44,469 nucleotides of DNA from Lachnospiraceae bacterium (GTDB lineage Bacteria; Bacillota; Clostridia; Lachnospirales; Lachnospiraceae), in NCBI GenBank assembly GCA_017442585.1, contig JAFRZM010000010.1, positions 1-44,469 of the forward strand. Direction: 5' to 3'. Below the pieces are notes generated by a model, which searched no databases, was not told where the DNA came from, and saw nothing but the letters and a program-made list of their open reading frames with translations. Position numbers and translations under genes: made by a program. Of this stretch, positions 6,012-13,509 are shown in pieces (positions within the stretch are counted from its first letter, which is position 1; the number at the start of each line of letters is the position of its first letter).

Positions 6012-7946
6012 TTATACGCCGGTATTAAGGATTAACTGATTATACATTTCCTGTAATACCGATATCATCTTCGACGAAAGATTATAAGCATTCTGGAATT
6101 TAACGAGATCCAATGCTTCCTCATCTTTATCAACTGATGAAACGCTCTGTCTTTGTCTTAAAATTGCTTCCTGGAGGTTCTCGTAGTTATTCGTGAAGAT
6201 CTTGGTCTTTTGTGTATCTACCGAGATATCCGAAAGTAAGCACTGTAAGAACTCTCCTGCTACACCGCCCCTGAACATCTTGACACCGTCTTTTAATTCA
6301 AGGAGCTTATCTACTATATCGTACGAATCGACACCATTCATAAATGCATCCGGAGTCGCTGTAGCGATAGAACCCGCATTTTTCATGGCTTCAGCGGAAA
6401 TTGTGAAATTTTTTGCTGTAAGGTAAGTATAGTAATAACTACCCTTATATGAGTGAATCGTATTACCGTTTTCATCAACAGATTCTTTCATAACATGGGC
6501 TGCGTCGGTATATCCGTACTCGCCGCCGTTATAAAGATCGTCAGCTATGAAAAACGCACTGCTCATTTCTCCGCTCTCGTCTACACCTGCCATTGAAATC
6601 TTATTATATTCAAGAGCAAAATTACGTACGAATTCGTTAATCTGCTGCTGATAATAAGCTATTCCCATGTAATCGATACTCTCACCGATCGTCGCTTCCT
6701 TGCCTGTCAAACCTCTAAGGTCGTCAAGGCTTATCGGTGAACCATCTTCTTCGTAACGAATTTCAAATACATACTCATAAGTGCTTTCGCCTGTGTTTTT
6801 ATCTACTATCTCGTTTAAAGTATAGCTCTCATATCTAAAATTCTTATTACCTAATCTGATAGTTCCGTGCTCCGGCATTGAAGCCTTCTTAGGATCTGTT
6901 ATTGAAGGATCGGAAATCGTTACCGTAAGTGGATACTTTGATCTGTCAAGCGGCACATCCTTTATCGTTCCGCTAAATCCCTGGTTATTGTTACCGTCAC
7001 GTACTGCGAAGAGAGCTTTTAACTCGCCGCCCATTGTTTTTGAGTTAACTTCAAGCTTACGGGATGAAACTTCGTCAGTGTAAGGGTTAACTGTCCAGTA
7101 GATATCAAATAATCCGTCAACATCGGATTCATTAACCTGATGGTTTAAATCTCTTGCGACACATACGAGCTTATTGTAATCATAATTATCTACAAGAAGC
7201 TGTCCGTCAATCTTAACACGGTACTCTGTAGCGCCTGTATAAACATCCGGGAAGTTGGAGTTTACGATAGGTCTCTCAGAAATTTCAACCGGCACTATCT
7301 TAGCCAACTGATCCACGAGTAAGTTTCTCTGGTCACGAAGCTCTGCTGCAGAACCCTGCTGCTGCTCGATGATGTTAATCTGTTTATTTAAATTCGCAAT
7401 CTTTTGTGCGATACCGTTAATGTCCGCAACACGTGTCTCTATAACGTTATTAATCTCGTCCTGAAGATCGGATAACTTCTCGTTGATACTATTAAAGTAC
7501 TCGCATAAAGTCTTGGCTTGGCCGATATATGCATTTCTTGAAGTGAGTGAATATGCATCGGTCTTCATCGTATCCATAGCCTTGAAGTAATCGCTGAAGA
7601 TTGTAGTAAAGCCTTTAATCTTTTCATCATCAACGAAGTTTAATTCTATCTGAGAAAGATAATCCTGCTTGGTCTGCATTTCACCGAGCTTAGTTTCATT
7701 GCTCCAGTACTTAAGGTCATAGTATTCATTTCTAAGCTGCTCGATCTTATCTACTTCAACACCGGCACCCATCGAACCATACTTGGTATTGATTCTTATG
7801 GCCTGCATTGTATTAAGGTTTGCTTTCTGTCTTGTAAAGCCTTCAGTATCAACATTGGCGATATTGTGTGCTGTCGTATTGACAGATGCCTGATATGATA
7901 CGAGTCCGCTTTCTGCTATTTTTAATCCAAAAAATTGTGATGGCAT
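6012..7946 (-). CDS. flgK: Hook-associated protein FlgK (HAP1), second copy
   Basis: A 644-residue FlgK. The N-terminal D0 region is complete, with GLKIAESGLVSYQASVNTTA and NIANVDTEGFTRQKANL, as is the C-terminal one (LVKFQNAYNLSSKMISVLQE then YNQLILNTGV). A heptad-rich segment around residues 155-215 (INEKLSDLQDEINN, QQQGSAAELRDQRNLLVDQL) is typical of the D1 domain. It lies 48 bases downstream of another full-length flgK; the two differ strongly over the centre, so this is an old duplication rather than an assembly artefact. Both retain the parts needed for export and polymerisation. The N-terminal NTTAHNIANVDTEGF is the classic flagellar rod/hook bb_rod signature. Confidence 0.93.
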   Translation of the reverse strand: MPSQFFGLKIAESGLVSYQASVNTTAHNIANVDTEGFTRQKANLNTMQAIRINTKYGSMGAGVEVDKIEQLRNEYYDLKYWSNETKLGEMQTKQDYLSQIELNFVDDEKIKGFTTIFSDYFKAMDTMKTDAYSLTSRNAYIGQAKTLCEYFNSINEKLSDLQDEINNVIETRVADINGIAQKIANLNKQINIIEQQQGSAAELRDQRNLLVDQLAKIVPVEISERPIVNSNFPDVYTGATEYRVKIDGQLLVDNYDYNKLVCVARDLNHQVNESDVDGLFDIYWTVNPYTDEVSSRKLEVNSKTMGGELKALFAVRDGNNNQGFSGTIKDVPLDRSKYPLTVTISDPSITDPKKASMPEHGTIRLGNKNFRYESYTLNEIVDKNTGESTYEYVFEIRYEEDGSPISLDDLRGLTGKEATIGESIDYMGIAYYQQQINEFVRNFALEYNKISMAGVDESGEMSSAFFIADDLYNGGEYGYTDAAHVMKESVDENGNTIHSYKGSYYYTYLTAKNFTISAEAMKNAGSIATATPDAFMNGVDSYDIVDKLLELKDGVKMFRGGVAGEFLQCLLSDISVDTQKTKIFTNNYENLQEAILRQRQSVSSVDKDEEALDLVKFQNAYNLSSKMISVLQEMYNQLILNTGV

Positions 7947-7994
7947 ATTGTCACCTCATCTCTAAAAAACCACTGCCTTTTTAGGTAAAAGCGC

Positions 7995-9749
7995 TTATCT
8001 TCCAAGCTGCATTATCATATGCTCTATCATCTCATCTATTGTCGTGATGAAACGGCTTGCTGCGTTATATGCACTTTGGAATCTGATCATGTTACTTAAT
8101 TCTTCGTCAGAAGATACATTTATAACTGCCGAACGCTGATGGTCTATCGACGCTACCGATGAAGAAAGCGTATTGGATACACTTGAGAATACAGAACCTG
8201 CATTAGCAGTATATCCTACCATGTTATCGTAATAATTCTTAAACGAAAGAAGCGGCGCATCCGGTGTAAGCTCTGTAAGCTCTTTATCAAAGATATTTGC
8301 AAGCTTATCGGATAAACTGTGATCTATTTCACCGTTCTGTCTGAATGTCGGAAGAAGTGTCTCATCCGCAACAAGGTCCTTATTTATAATAAGGTTAACC
8401 ATGTTATAGTAAGTTGCCGTATCTCTCGGAATTGCTTTACCGTTGTCATCGTACTTCTGCTCACCGGTGTCTTCCTCATTATATACGTACCAGATCTTAC
8501 CGTTGTCGTCTTTTACTTCTTTATATCTGTCATAACTTCTTCTTGAGAAAAGCTCCGTTCCCGGTCCCTTGCCGTTTGCACCGACAGTACCGTTTTCTTC
8601 ATTCCAGACCTGACATGTAATCTGTCTGCCGTTTACCGTTATTGTTTCTTCCTTTAACGGTGAGAAAAGATTGTTAAGTGTTGTAACCAATGTATGTACA
8701 AGATGATCAAGCTGTGCTTCGGCAGCTTCCAAAGGTGAAAGCTGCGTCGTATCGGAAAACTCTTTTGCGCTTTTGCCTTCTATATCAAGGAAGTCGGCAT
8801 ATTCTGTACCACGGCACATAACGATTGCCTTAAGCTCTCCGATATCTGTATTTAACTCTGTTGATATATCTACGTTAAAGTCGTATACATCAACCCATTC
8901 TTCTTTATCAAGATCTGATAAATCCTTCCATACAGGAGTCTTAAATCCTGTAATGGTATCTTCTCTTGTTGTAATCTCGTGACATGCGAACTTGTCTACA
9001 AATTCAACGCCCTCAAATCTTACTGTTACGACACCGTCTTCGCGCTCTTTATAAGTAATCTTTCCCAAAGAGCCAAGTTCATCCAAAAGATTATCACGTC
9101 TATCTCGAACTTCCATTGCGGTCTCCACATGACCTGCTTCGACTGTTCGAACGATTTCATTTAACTCTACAAGCTCTTTACCAATCTCATTTATTCTTTT
9201 AATCTTATCCTCAATCTGTGTATTAAGGTTAAGCTGATATTCCTTTAAGCTGTCATATAAAGCAACAGATCTTTCTATAAAAAGTGTTGCTTTCTGAACT
9301 ACTAAGTTCTGGTTAATTGAAGTTCCCGGGTCCTTGGCAAGCTCCTGGATTGCTTCATTTAAATCTGCCAAAACTTCCTGGAAGGCTTCGCCTTCTGTTT
9401 CCTGTAATAACTCCTCTATCTCTCTTGTCGTACCGTAGCTTGTTTCGTAGAATGTTCTTCTACCGACTTCCGAACGATAATACTGATCAAGGAAGATATC
9501 TCTGTTATGTACTACGTCACCTATCTGAACACCGAGTCCAGACTGCTTCATGTTTATGGACTGATCTGTTACGTAGTTGACTTTAGCAGGAGAAAGCGTG
9601 CTATACTGAGTATCGGTAAATATTACCTGCTCACGAACATAGCCCTGAGTATTAAGGTTAGATAAGTTATTCGCCGTAACGTTGATAGCGTTTTGTGCTC
9701 CCTGTAATCCTGAGCGTCCTACATATAAACTTCCGAATCCGTTAGCCAT
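7995..9749 (-). CDS. flgK: Hook-associated protein FlgK (HAP1), first copy
   Basis: A 584-residue FlgK that starts GFGSLYVGRSGLQGAQNAIN, followed by ANNLSNLNTQGYVREQV, the bb_rod motif. It ends with IRFQSAYNAASRFITTIDEM then IEHMIMQLGR. FlgK polymerises at the distal hook end and seeds FlgL and the filament. This is the copy nearest to flgN and carries its own sigma-28 promoter at 9825-9851. The ribosome site AAGGGTGAG is weaker than usual. The central variable domains differ from those of the downstream copy. Which copy is the functional HAP1 cannot be told from sequence; both look intact. Confidence 0.93.
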   Translation of the reverse strand: MANGFGSLYVGRSGLQGAQNAINVTANNLSNLNTQGYVREQVIFTDTQYSTLSPAKVNYVTDQSINMKQSGLGVQIGDVVHNRDIFLDQYYRSEVGRRTFYETSYGTTREIEELLQETEGEAFQEVLADLNEAIQELAKDPGTSINQNLVVQKATLFIERSVALYDSLKEYQLNLNTQIEDKIKRINEIGKELVELNEIVRTVEAGHVETAMEVRDRRDNLLDELGSLGKITYKEREDGVVTVRFEGVEFVDKFACHEITTREDTITGFKTPVWKDLSDLDKEEWVDVYDFNVDISTELNTDIGELKAIVMCRGTEYADFLDIEGKSAKEFSDTTQLSPLEAAEAQLDHLVHTLVTTLNNLFSPLKEETITVNGRQITCQVWNEENGTVGANGKGPGTELFSRRSYDRYKEVKDDNGKIWYVYNEEDTGEQKYDDNGKAIPRDTATYYNMVNLIINKDLVADETLLPTFRQNGEIDHSLSDKLANIFDKELTELTPDAPLLSFKNYYDNMVGYTANAGSVFSSVSNTLSSSVASIDHQRSAVINVSSDEELSNMIRFQSAYNAASRFITTIDEMIEHMIMQLGR

Positions 9750-9824
9750 GTTCTCACCCTTTCTTCGACCTTTAGTGTTTTTAGCAGACCCTTCATATAA
9801 AATTCGAAAAGTCCCCTAGAATAT

Positions 9825-9851
9825 CTATCGGGAGTACGCTAAGAAAACTTA
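9825..9851 (-). promoter_or_regulatory. Sigma-28 promoter upstream of the first flgK
   Basis: Minus strand: TAAGTTTT, 11 bases, CCCGATAG. The -35, spacing and CCGATA core fit the flagellar sigma consensus. It is 76 bases upstream of the flgK ATG, in the 138-base flgN-flgK gap. The promoter is embedded in the inverted repeat at 9828-9862. Confidence 0.8.
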
Positions 9852-9881
9852 ACGACTCCCGACGGAATTTTTTCTTTTTTT
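9828..9881 (+). terminator. Plus-strand intrinsic terminator structure facing the flagellar operon
   Basis: Arms TCGGGAGT (9828-9835) and ACTCCCGA (9855-9862) pair over 8 bp. An inner CTTA/TAAG stem closes an AAAA loop. On the plus strand this is followed after five bases by a run of thymines interrupted by one C (9868-9881). That is a canonical Rho-independent terminator, yet no plus-strand gene lies upstream for 9.8 kb. It would stop antisense transcription. On the minus strand no T-run follows. Confidence 0.6.
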
Positions 9882-9887
9882 AAATTG

Positions 9888-10400
9888 TTACTGTGTTACG
9901 TTAAACCCGCTGCCCGGCAGAATTGTTTCGGTACTTGCCGCATTCTTGTCGTAATTGGCCGTTGTTGGGGCTTGACGTGTACTTCGTATAAGATTCATGT
10001 CATATTCAAGCATCTCTAGCGATTGCTTAAGGAGCATCTCATTCTCCTTATTGATTCTGGCAACTTCGATAAGAGTTAATCGGATATCTTCACGAAGTTT
10101 AAGTATCCGTTCTTTTTCCTCAGGACGTTTGTCCAGGATTGTTGCCATGTTAAGCAGTGTCAGGCTTTTTGCCGGAACCTTTAAGATCCCTGCCATTTCT
10201 TCACGGACCTTCACCCTTCTCTTATCGAGATTTAAGATTTTTCCCATTATCTCCTGCTCCTGCTCGGTGATCTTCATGAGCTCATCGATCTTTGCATAGA
10301 TAATCGTTTCGGTCTTCTTTCTCGATATGAAGCTTAAGTCTTCGTAGGCTTTATTCTCTTCTTCCAAAATCGAGATGAACTCGTCCATGATACTAGCCAC
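9888..10400 (-). CDS. flgN: FlgN family export chaperone
   Basis: A 170-residue helical protein of the FlgN type, the cytosolic chaperone for FlgK and FlgL. It shows ISILEEENKAYEDLSFISRK (about 8-27), the KTETIIYAKIDELMKITEQE segment and then ILNLDKRRVKVREEM, the pattern of E-x-L-x-x-L helices with a central L-D-K-R-R that defines the family. The start is a GTG at 10400, chosen because GAGGT lies 7 bases upstream; the first internal ATG (10388) would be 19 bases away. It sits 14 bases after flgM and ahead of the two flgK copies it probably serves. Confidence 0.88.
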   Translation of the reverse strand: MASIMDEFISILEEENKAYEDLSFISRKKTETIIYAKIDELMKITEQEQEIMGKILNLDKRRVKVREEMAGILKVPAKSLTLLNMATILDKRPEEKERILKLREDIRLTLIEVARINKENEMLLKQSLEMLEYDMNLIRSTRQAPTTANYDKNAASTETILPGSGFNVTQ

Positions 10401-10414
10401 TTAACTTACCTCGC

Positions 10415-10702
10415 TTAAATGATCCCTGCGAATTTCTCTAATAACTTGTTTGCAAAATCTTCAGTGTCCACATTATAGCTACCGTTAGCTATTCTCTCCT
10501 TCAACTGGGCAACTCTATCTTCCCTGATATCCGAAGCTCCTGCGACTGCCTGTTTTGCAATTTGATAATCCTTTCCAAGTTGAGAAATCTGAAGCTGATC
10601 TTTATTAGATGCAACATTCATCTTATCGTAAGCATTTTTGGCTTTTGATAATTTTCCGGCCTTCATGATCTGGCCAACTTGGTTGTAAGCATCAATACGC
10701 AT
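10415..10702 (-). CDS. flgM: Anti-sigma-28 factor FlgM
   Basis: A 95-residue FlgM. It begins MRIDAYNQVGQIMKAGK and ends with the sigma-binding helix region, QLKERIANGSYNVDTEDFAN followed by KLLEKF. The G-x-Y-x-V/I-D core is the family hallmark. FlgM sequesters the flagellar sigma factor until it is exported through the completed hook. The start at 10702 is preferred over an ATG at 10711 that directly abuts the AAGGAG ribosome site. It is preceded by the best sigma-28 promoter in the window, giving autoregulatory control. First gene of flgM-flgN-flgK-flgK-flgL. Confidence 0.95.
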   Translation of the reverse strand: MRIDAYNQVGQIMKAGKLSKAKNAYDKMNVASNKDQLQISQLGKDYQIAKQAVAGASDIREDRVAQLKERIANGSYNVDTEDFANKLLEKFAGII

Positions 10703-10728
10703 ATTAGGCATCTCCTTTCTTATTCTCC

Positions 10729-10747
10729 GTATATGAATGTCATATAC
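10729..10747 (-). repeat. Hairpin in the flgM leader
   Basis: An 8-bp perfect inverted repeat (GTATATGA/TCATATAC) around a 3-base loop lies between the sigma-28 promoter and the flgM ribosome site. It could stabilise the 5' end or modulate translation. No T-run follows. Confidence 0.5.
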
Positions 10748-10761
10748 AGGTTCTATTTAAT

Positions 10762-10788
10762 ATATCGGAGCGAGCGACTAAAACTTTA
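10762..10788 (-). promoter_or_regulatory. Sigma-28 promoter of flgM
   Basis: Minus strand: TAAAGTTT, 11 bases, TCCGATAT. The -35 is a perfect match, the spacing is exact and the -10 has the CCGATA core. It lies 60 bases upstream of the flgM start. Confidence 0.9.
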
Positions 10789-10806
10789 GTGTTTTTTTGA
10801 AAAAAA

Positions 10807-11832
10807 TTATATTAATTTTAGAAGCTCTTCTACATCGGAAGATGTTGTTGCAAAGGATGTTGCAAAACGCACTATCTTGTTATCATCGTCGAAATCTTCC
10901 CAGGCAGAGAACGAGACATTTTTTTCAAGTTCCGGGAGTTTTTTCTTTTCGATTATGAAAAACTGCTGGTTGGTTTCAGAATCCATGTAAGTTCTGTAAC
11001 CCTTTTCGATAAATCCCTTTTTCATCGTAAGTGCAAGCTCTACTGCCCTTCTACCTATTTTCTCATATAACCCATCGGTAAAAAGTACGTCAAACTGTGC
11101 GCCGAGTAGCCATCCTTTGGCCAAAACCGCACCTGATTGCTTCATAATAGAGAAGAAATCAGGCAAAAGCGTTTTATCCTTGATTACCAAAGCCTCTCCG
11201 AAGAGGGCTCCCATCTTTGTGCCTCCGATATAAAACATATCGGTATATTCACCCAGAGTTTTTAGAGTGACATCACAATTTTTTGCACCAAGTGCGTACC
11301 CAAGTCTCGCGCCGTCTACGTAGAGCTTCATTTTGTAGGTTTCGCAGATTTCATGTAACCTTTTTAATTCATCTTTGGTATATAACGAACCGTATTCAGT
11401 CGGGTGCGATATATAAACCATGGCAGGCTTAACCATATGAGGGTATGTCGAATCCGCATAGAAGTGCTTCATGTATTCCGCAACTTCTTCCGGATCTAAC
11501 TTACCGTTATGTGACGGAAGGTCTATAACCTTATGTCCCGCGTGCTCTATGGCGCCGCACTCATGGACATAGATATGACCGGTTTTTGCCGCGATAACAC
11601 CTTCTGTAAGTCGAAGAGATGCAGTTATCGCAACCAGATTCGTCTGTGTTCCACCGACCAGAAACTTTACATAAGCATCCGGTAAACCTACCGCCTGTCT
11701 TATCTTTTCTGCCGCTTTCTCGCAGATTTCATCTTCTCCGTATCCTATATAGCGTTCATCATTCATGGCACTTATACGTTCCATGATTTCATCCGCACAG
11801 CCTTTATTATAATCGCAATCAAACCAAAGCAT
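10807..11832 (-). CDS. Low-specificity threonine aldolase (beta-eliminating lyase family)
   Basis: A 341-residue fold-type I PLP enzyme. It shows the phosphate-binding GGTQTN (60-65), DGARLGYAL (173-181) and the Schiff-base lysine in YIGGTKMGALFGEA (K206), all typical of LtaE-like threonine aldolases. These split L-threonine or L-allo-threonine into glycine and acetaldehyde in the cytosol. Full length for the family. GGGAGA lies 6 bases from the ATG. It is 11 bases downstream of the RsiV-like lipoprotein gene and ends just before the flgM promoter, so it closes the operon beginning upstream. A related tyrosine phenol-lyase-like specificity is possible but less likely. Confidence 0.9.
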   Translation of the reverse strand: MLWFDCDYNKGCADEIMERISAMNDERYIGYGEDEICEKAAEKIRQAVGLPDAYVKFLVGGTQTNLVAITASLRLTEGVIAAKTGHIYVHECGAIEHAGHKVIDLPSHNGKLDPEEVAEYMKHFYADSTYPHMVKPAMVYISHPTEYGSLYTKDELKRLHEICETYKMKLYVDGARLGYALGAKNCDVTLKTLGEYTDMFYIGGTKMGALFGEALVIKDKTLLPDFFSIMKQSGAVLAKGWLLGAQFDVLFTDGLYEKIGRRAVELALTMKKGFIEKGYRTYMDSETNQQFFIIEKKKLPELEKNVSFSAWEDFDDDNKIVRFATSFATTSSDVEELLKLI

Positions 11833-11843
11833 TTTAAATCTCC

Positions 11844-13490
11844 CTAGCCTGCGTAAATAATATTTTCAAATATCTCCTGCATTTCGACACCGTCGATTTC
11901 ATACGGCCACTCATTTGTAACCTTTACTCTTAAGATGTTGCCATCCTTATCTTTCATGTCTAATATGCTTTCATTGTCAGTTCTATAAGGTGTTACTTCC
12001 TCACCTGCAGCAAGTTCTCTTTCACCTGTCTTGTTACCGGCTTCGTCAATTATCTCAACCTTGATTGACTTTAATACCTTATAAGAAACCTTCGATACAA
12101 ATGCCCAATATTCATCATTTGTCTCAGGCATACCGTCTGCACCCAAATGATATGTCTTATATACTGATGTTGTGCCGAAGATATCGGTTCTCGTATCAAA
12201 TTCCATATGCTCCATATCTGTAATGCATCCTTCTGCCCATACGATATTATCGGAACCGTCTTCTATTACATCCGGATACTTAAGTCCGCCGTAGAAGAAC
12301 TTCGGAGCACTTATTCCATCTTTCTTAATCTCGAAAACTGCTATTGTTTCGTAATCATTGCAGCCTCTTCCAAGATAATAGCAGAATACTTTACCTTCTT
12401 TAGTCTTAAAGATAAATACTCTTCCTTCAAATGAATCAAGGTATTCTTCTGTAGTATCGTTTTCAAATTTATACTCATTGTTATTTATATAGAAACAGAT
12501 TGCATTAAGCTGATAAGAATCCATATCATATTCTGACCAAAGGCTTACGGTTTCTTCAGTACCGTCTCCATCAAGGTCTATAGTGAAATCGCCGTTTTCG
12601 GAAATTTCTATTACATAGCTTTCAGGAACATCTGTAAAGTACTTCTCTTCAAAAAGATTTTCATTACCCTTAAACGGAATCTTTATAACCTGCTGGCCTG
12701 CTGCATATGCTGCAATATCATATGGATTATAAATTACATTTATTCCGTCATAATCAATTAAAAAAGCCTGCTCATATTCACCGCTCTTGAAATCTGCGAA
12801 CGGATCTTCCGATTCAAAGTTAAAAAACATGTCGAGGCTGTCTGCATACTGCTCTCTTACCTTTTCTTCAACAAGCTTATACATTGCGTCAAGATCTTTT
12901 ACAACATCCTTAAACTCTAATCTTTTACCTGTTTCAACATCGAAGTTTACAGGGTAGTCAGCGCCATAGCCATGAGCTCCGCCCGTATAGGAACTAAATG
13001 TTGAATGTGCTGAAAGAACATGTTCATCCGCACGGCATACATTCATATAACGCTCAATAAAGTACTCACCATACTCGAGTGTAGCGCCCTGTGCCATATC
13101 ATCCTTTGCAAATTCCTTGCAGTCATTATATGTTTCTTCTACAAGACCGCCTATTTCATTGCCATAGTCTTCAAGACCTTTTGCAAGTGCTGCATACTTT
13201 TCTGCATCTTCTTTTGTAAGCTTAAGCTTCTCGTAGTACATACGAGCATAGTTCAACCAATTATCGTTTACAACCGCACCCTCACTGTCGCTATACTTTT
13301 CCTTGTAAACATGAAGGAGTTTTACTTCTTCTTCTACATCAGCGTTAGTGTCGTCATTGTTATCATTGTTTGCGTCTGCAGTTTTATTTGTATCGTTTCC
13401 TGCAGGTGCGTTTTCCTTCTTGCCACATCCTGCAAATACACCGATGACAAGAATCATTACGAGTAATAAACTTAATACTCTTTTTTTCAT
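11844..13490 (-). CDS. Secreted lipoprotein with RsiV-like DUF3298 region
   Basis: A 548-residue predicted lipoprotein. A Lys/Arg start and hydrophobic core (1-20) end in the lipobox VFAGC, with Cys about 21. A low-complexity N/D/T linker follows (30-50). The middle (about 140-215) has FSSYTGGAHGYGADYPVNFD followed by ETGKRLEFKDV, the DUF3298/RsiV-type signature also found in extracellular sensor parts of anti-sigma factors and in PdaC-like proteins. A DLDGDGTEETV segment (about 310) resembles a calcium-loop repeat. It lies 19 bases downstream of feoB and 11 bases before the aldolase. Function unknown; it should be anchored on the outer face of the membrane. Confidence 0.75.
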   Translation of the reverse strand: MKKRVLSLLLVMILVIGVFAGCGKKENAPAGNDTNKTADANNDNNDDTNADVEEEVKLLHVYKEKYSDSEGAVVNDNWLNYARMYYEKLKLTKEDAEKYAALAKGLEDYGNEIGGLVEETYNDCKEFAKDDMAQGATLEYGEYFIERYMNVCRADEHVLSAHSTFSSYTGGAHGYGADYPVNFDVETGKRLEFKDVVKDLDAMYKLVEEKVREQYADSLDMFFNFESEDPFADFKSGEYEQAFLIDYDGINVIYNPYDIAAYAAGQQVIKIPFKGNENLFEEKYFTDVPESYVIEISENGDFTIDLDGDGTEETVSLWSEYDMDSYQLNAICFYINNNEYKFENDTTEEYLDSFEGRVFIFKTKEGKVFCYYLGRGCNDYETIAVFEIKKDGISAPKFFYGGLKYPDVIEDGSDNIVWAEGCITDMEHMEFDTRTDIFGTTSVYKTYHLGADGMPETNDEYWAFVSKVSYKVLKSIKVEIIDEAGNKTGERELAAGEEVTPYRTDNESILDMKDKDGNILRVKVTNEWPYEIDGVEMQEIFENIIYAG

Positions 13491-13509
13491 TTCTCTTTCC
13501 TCCCGAAAA

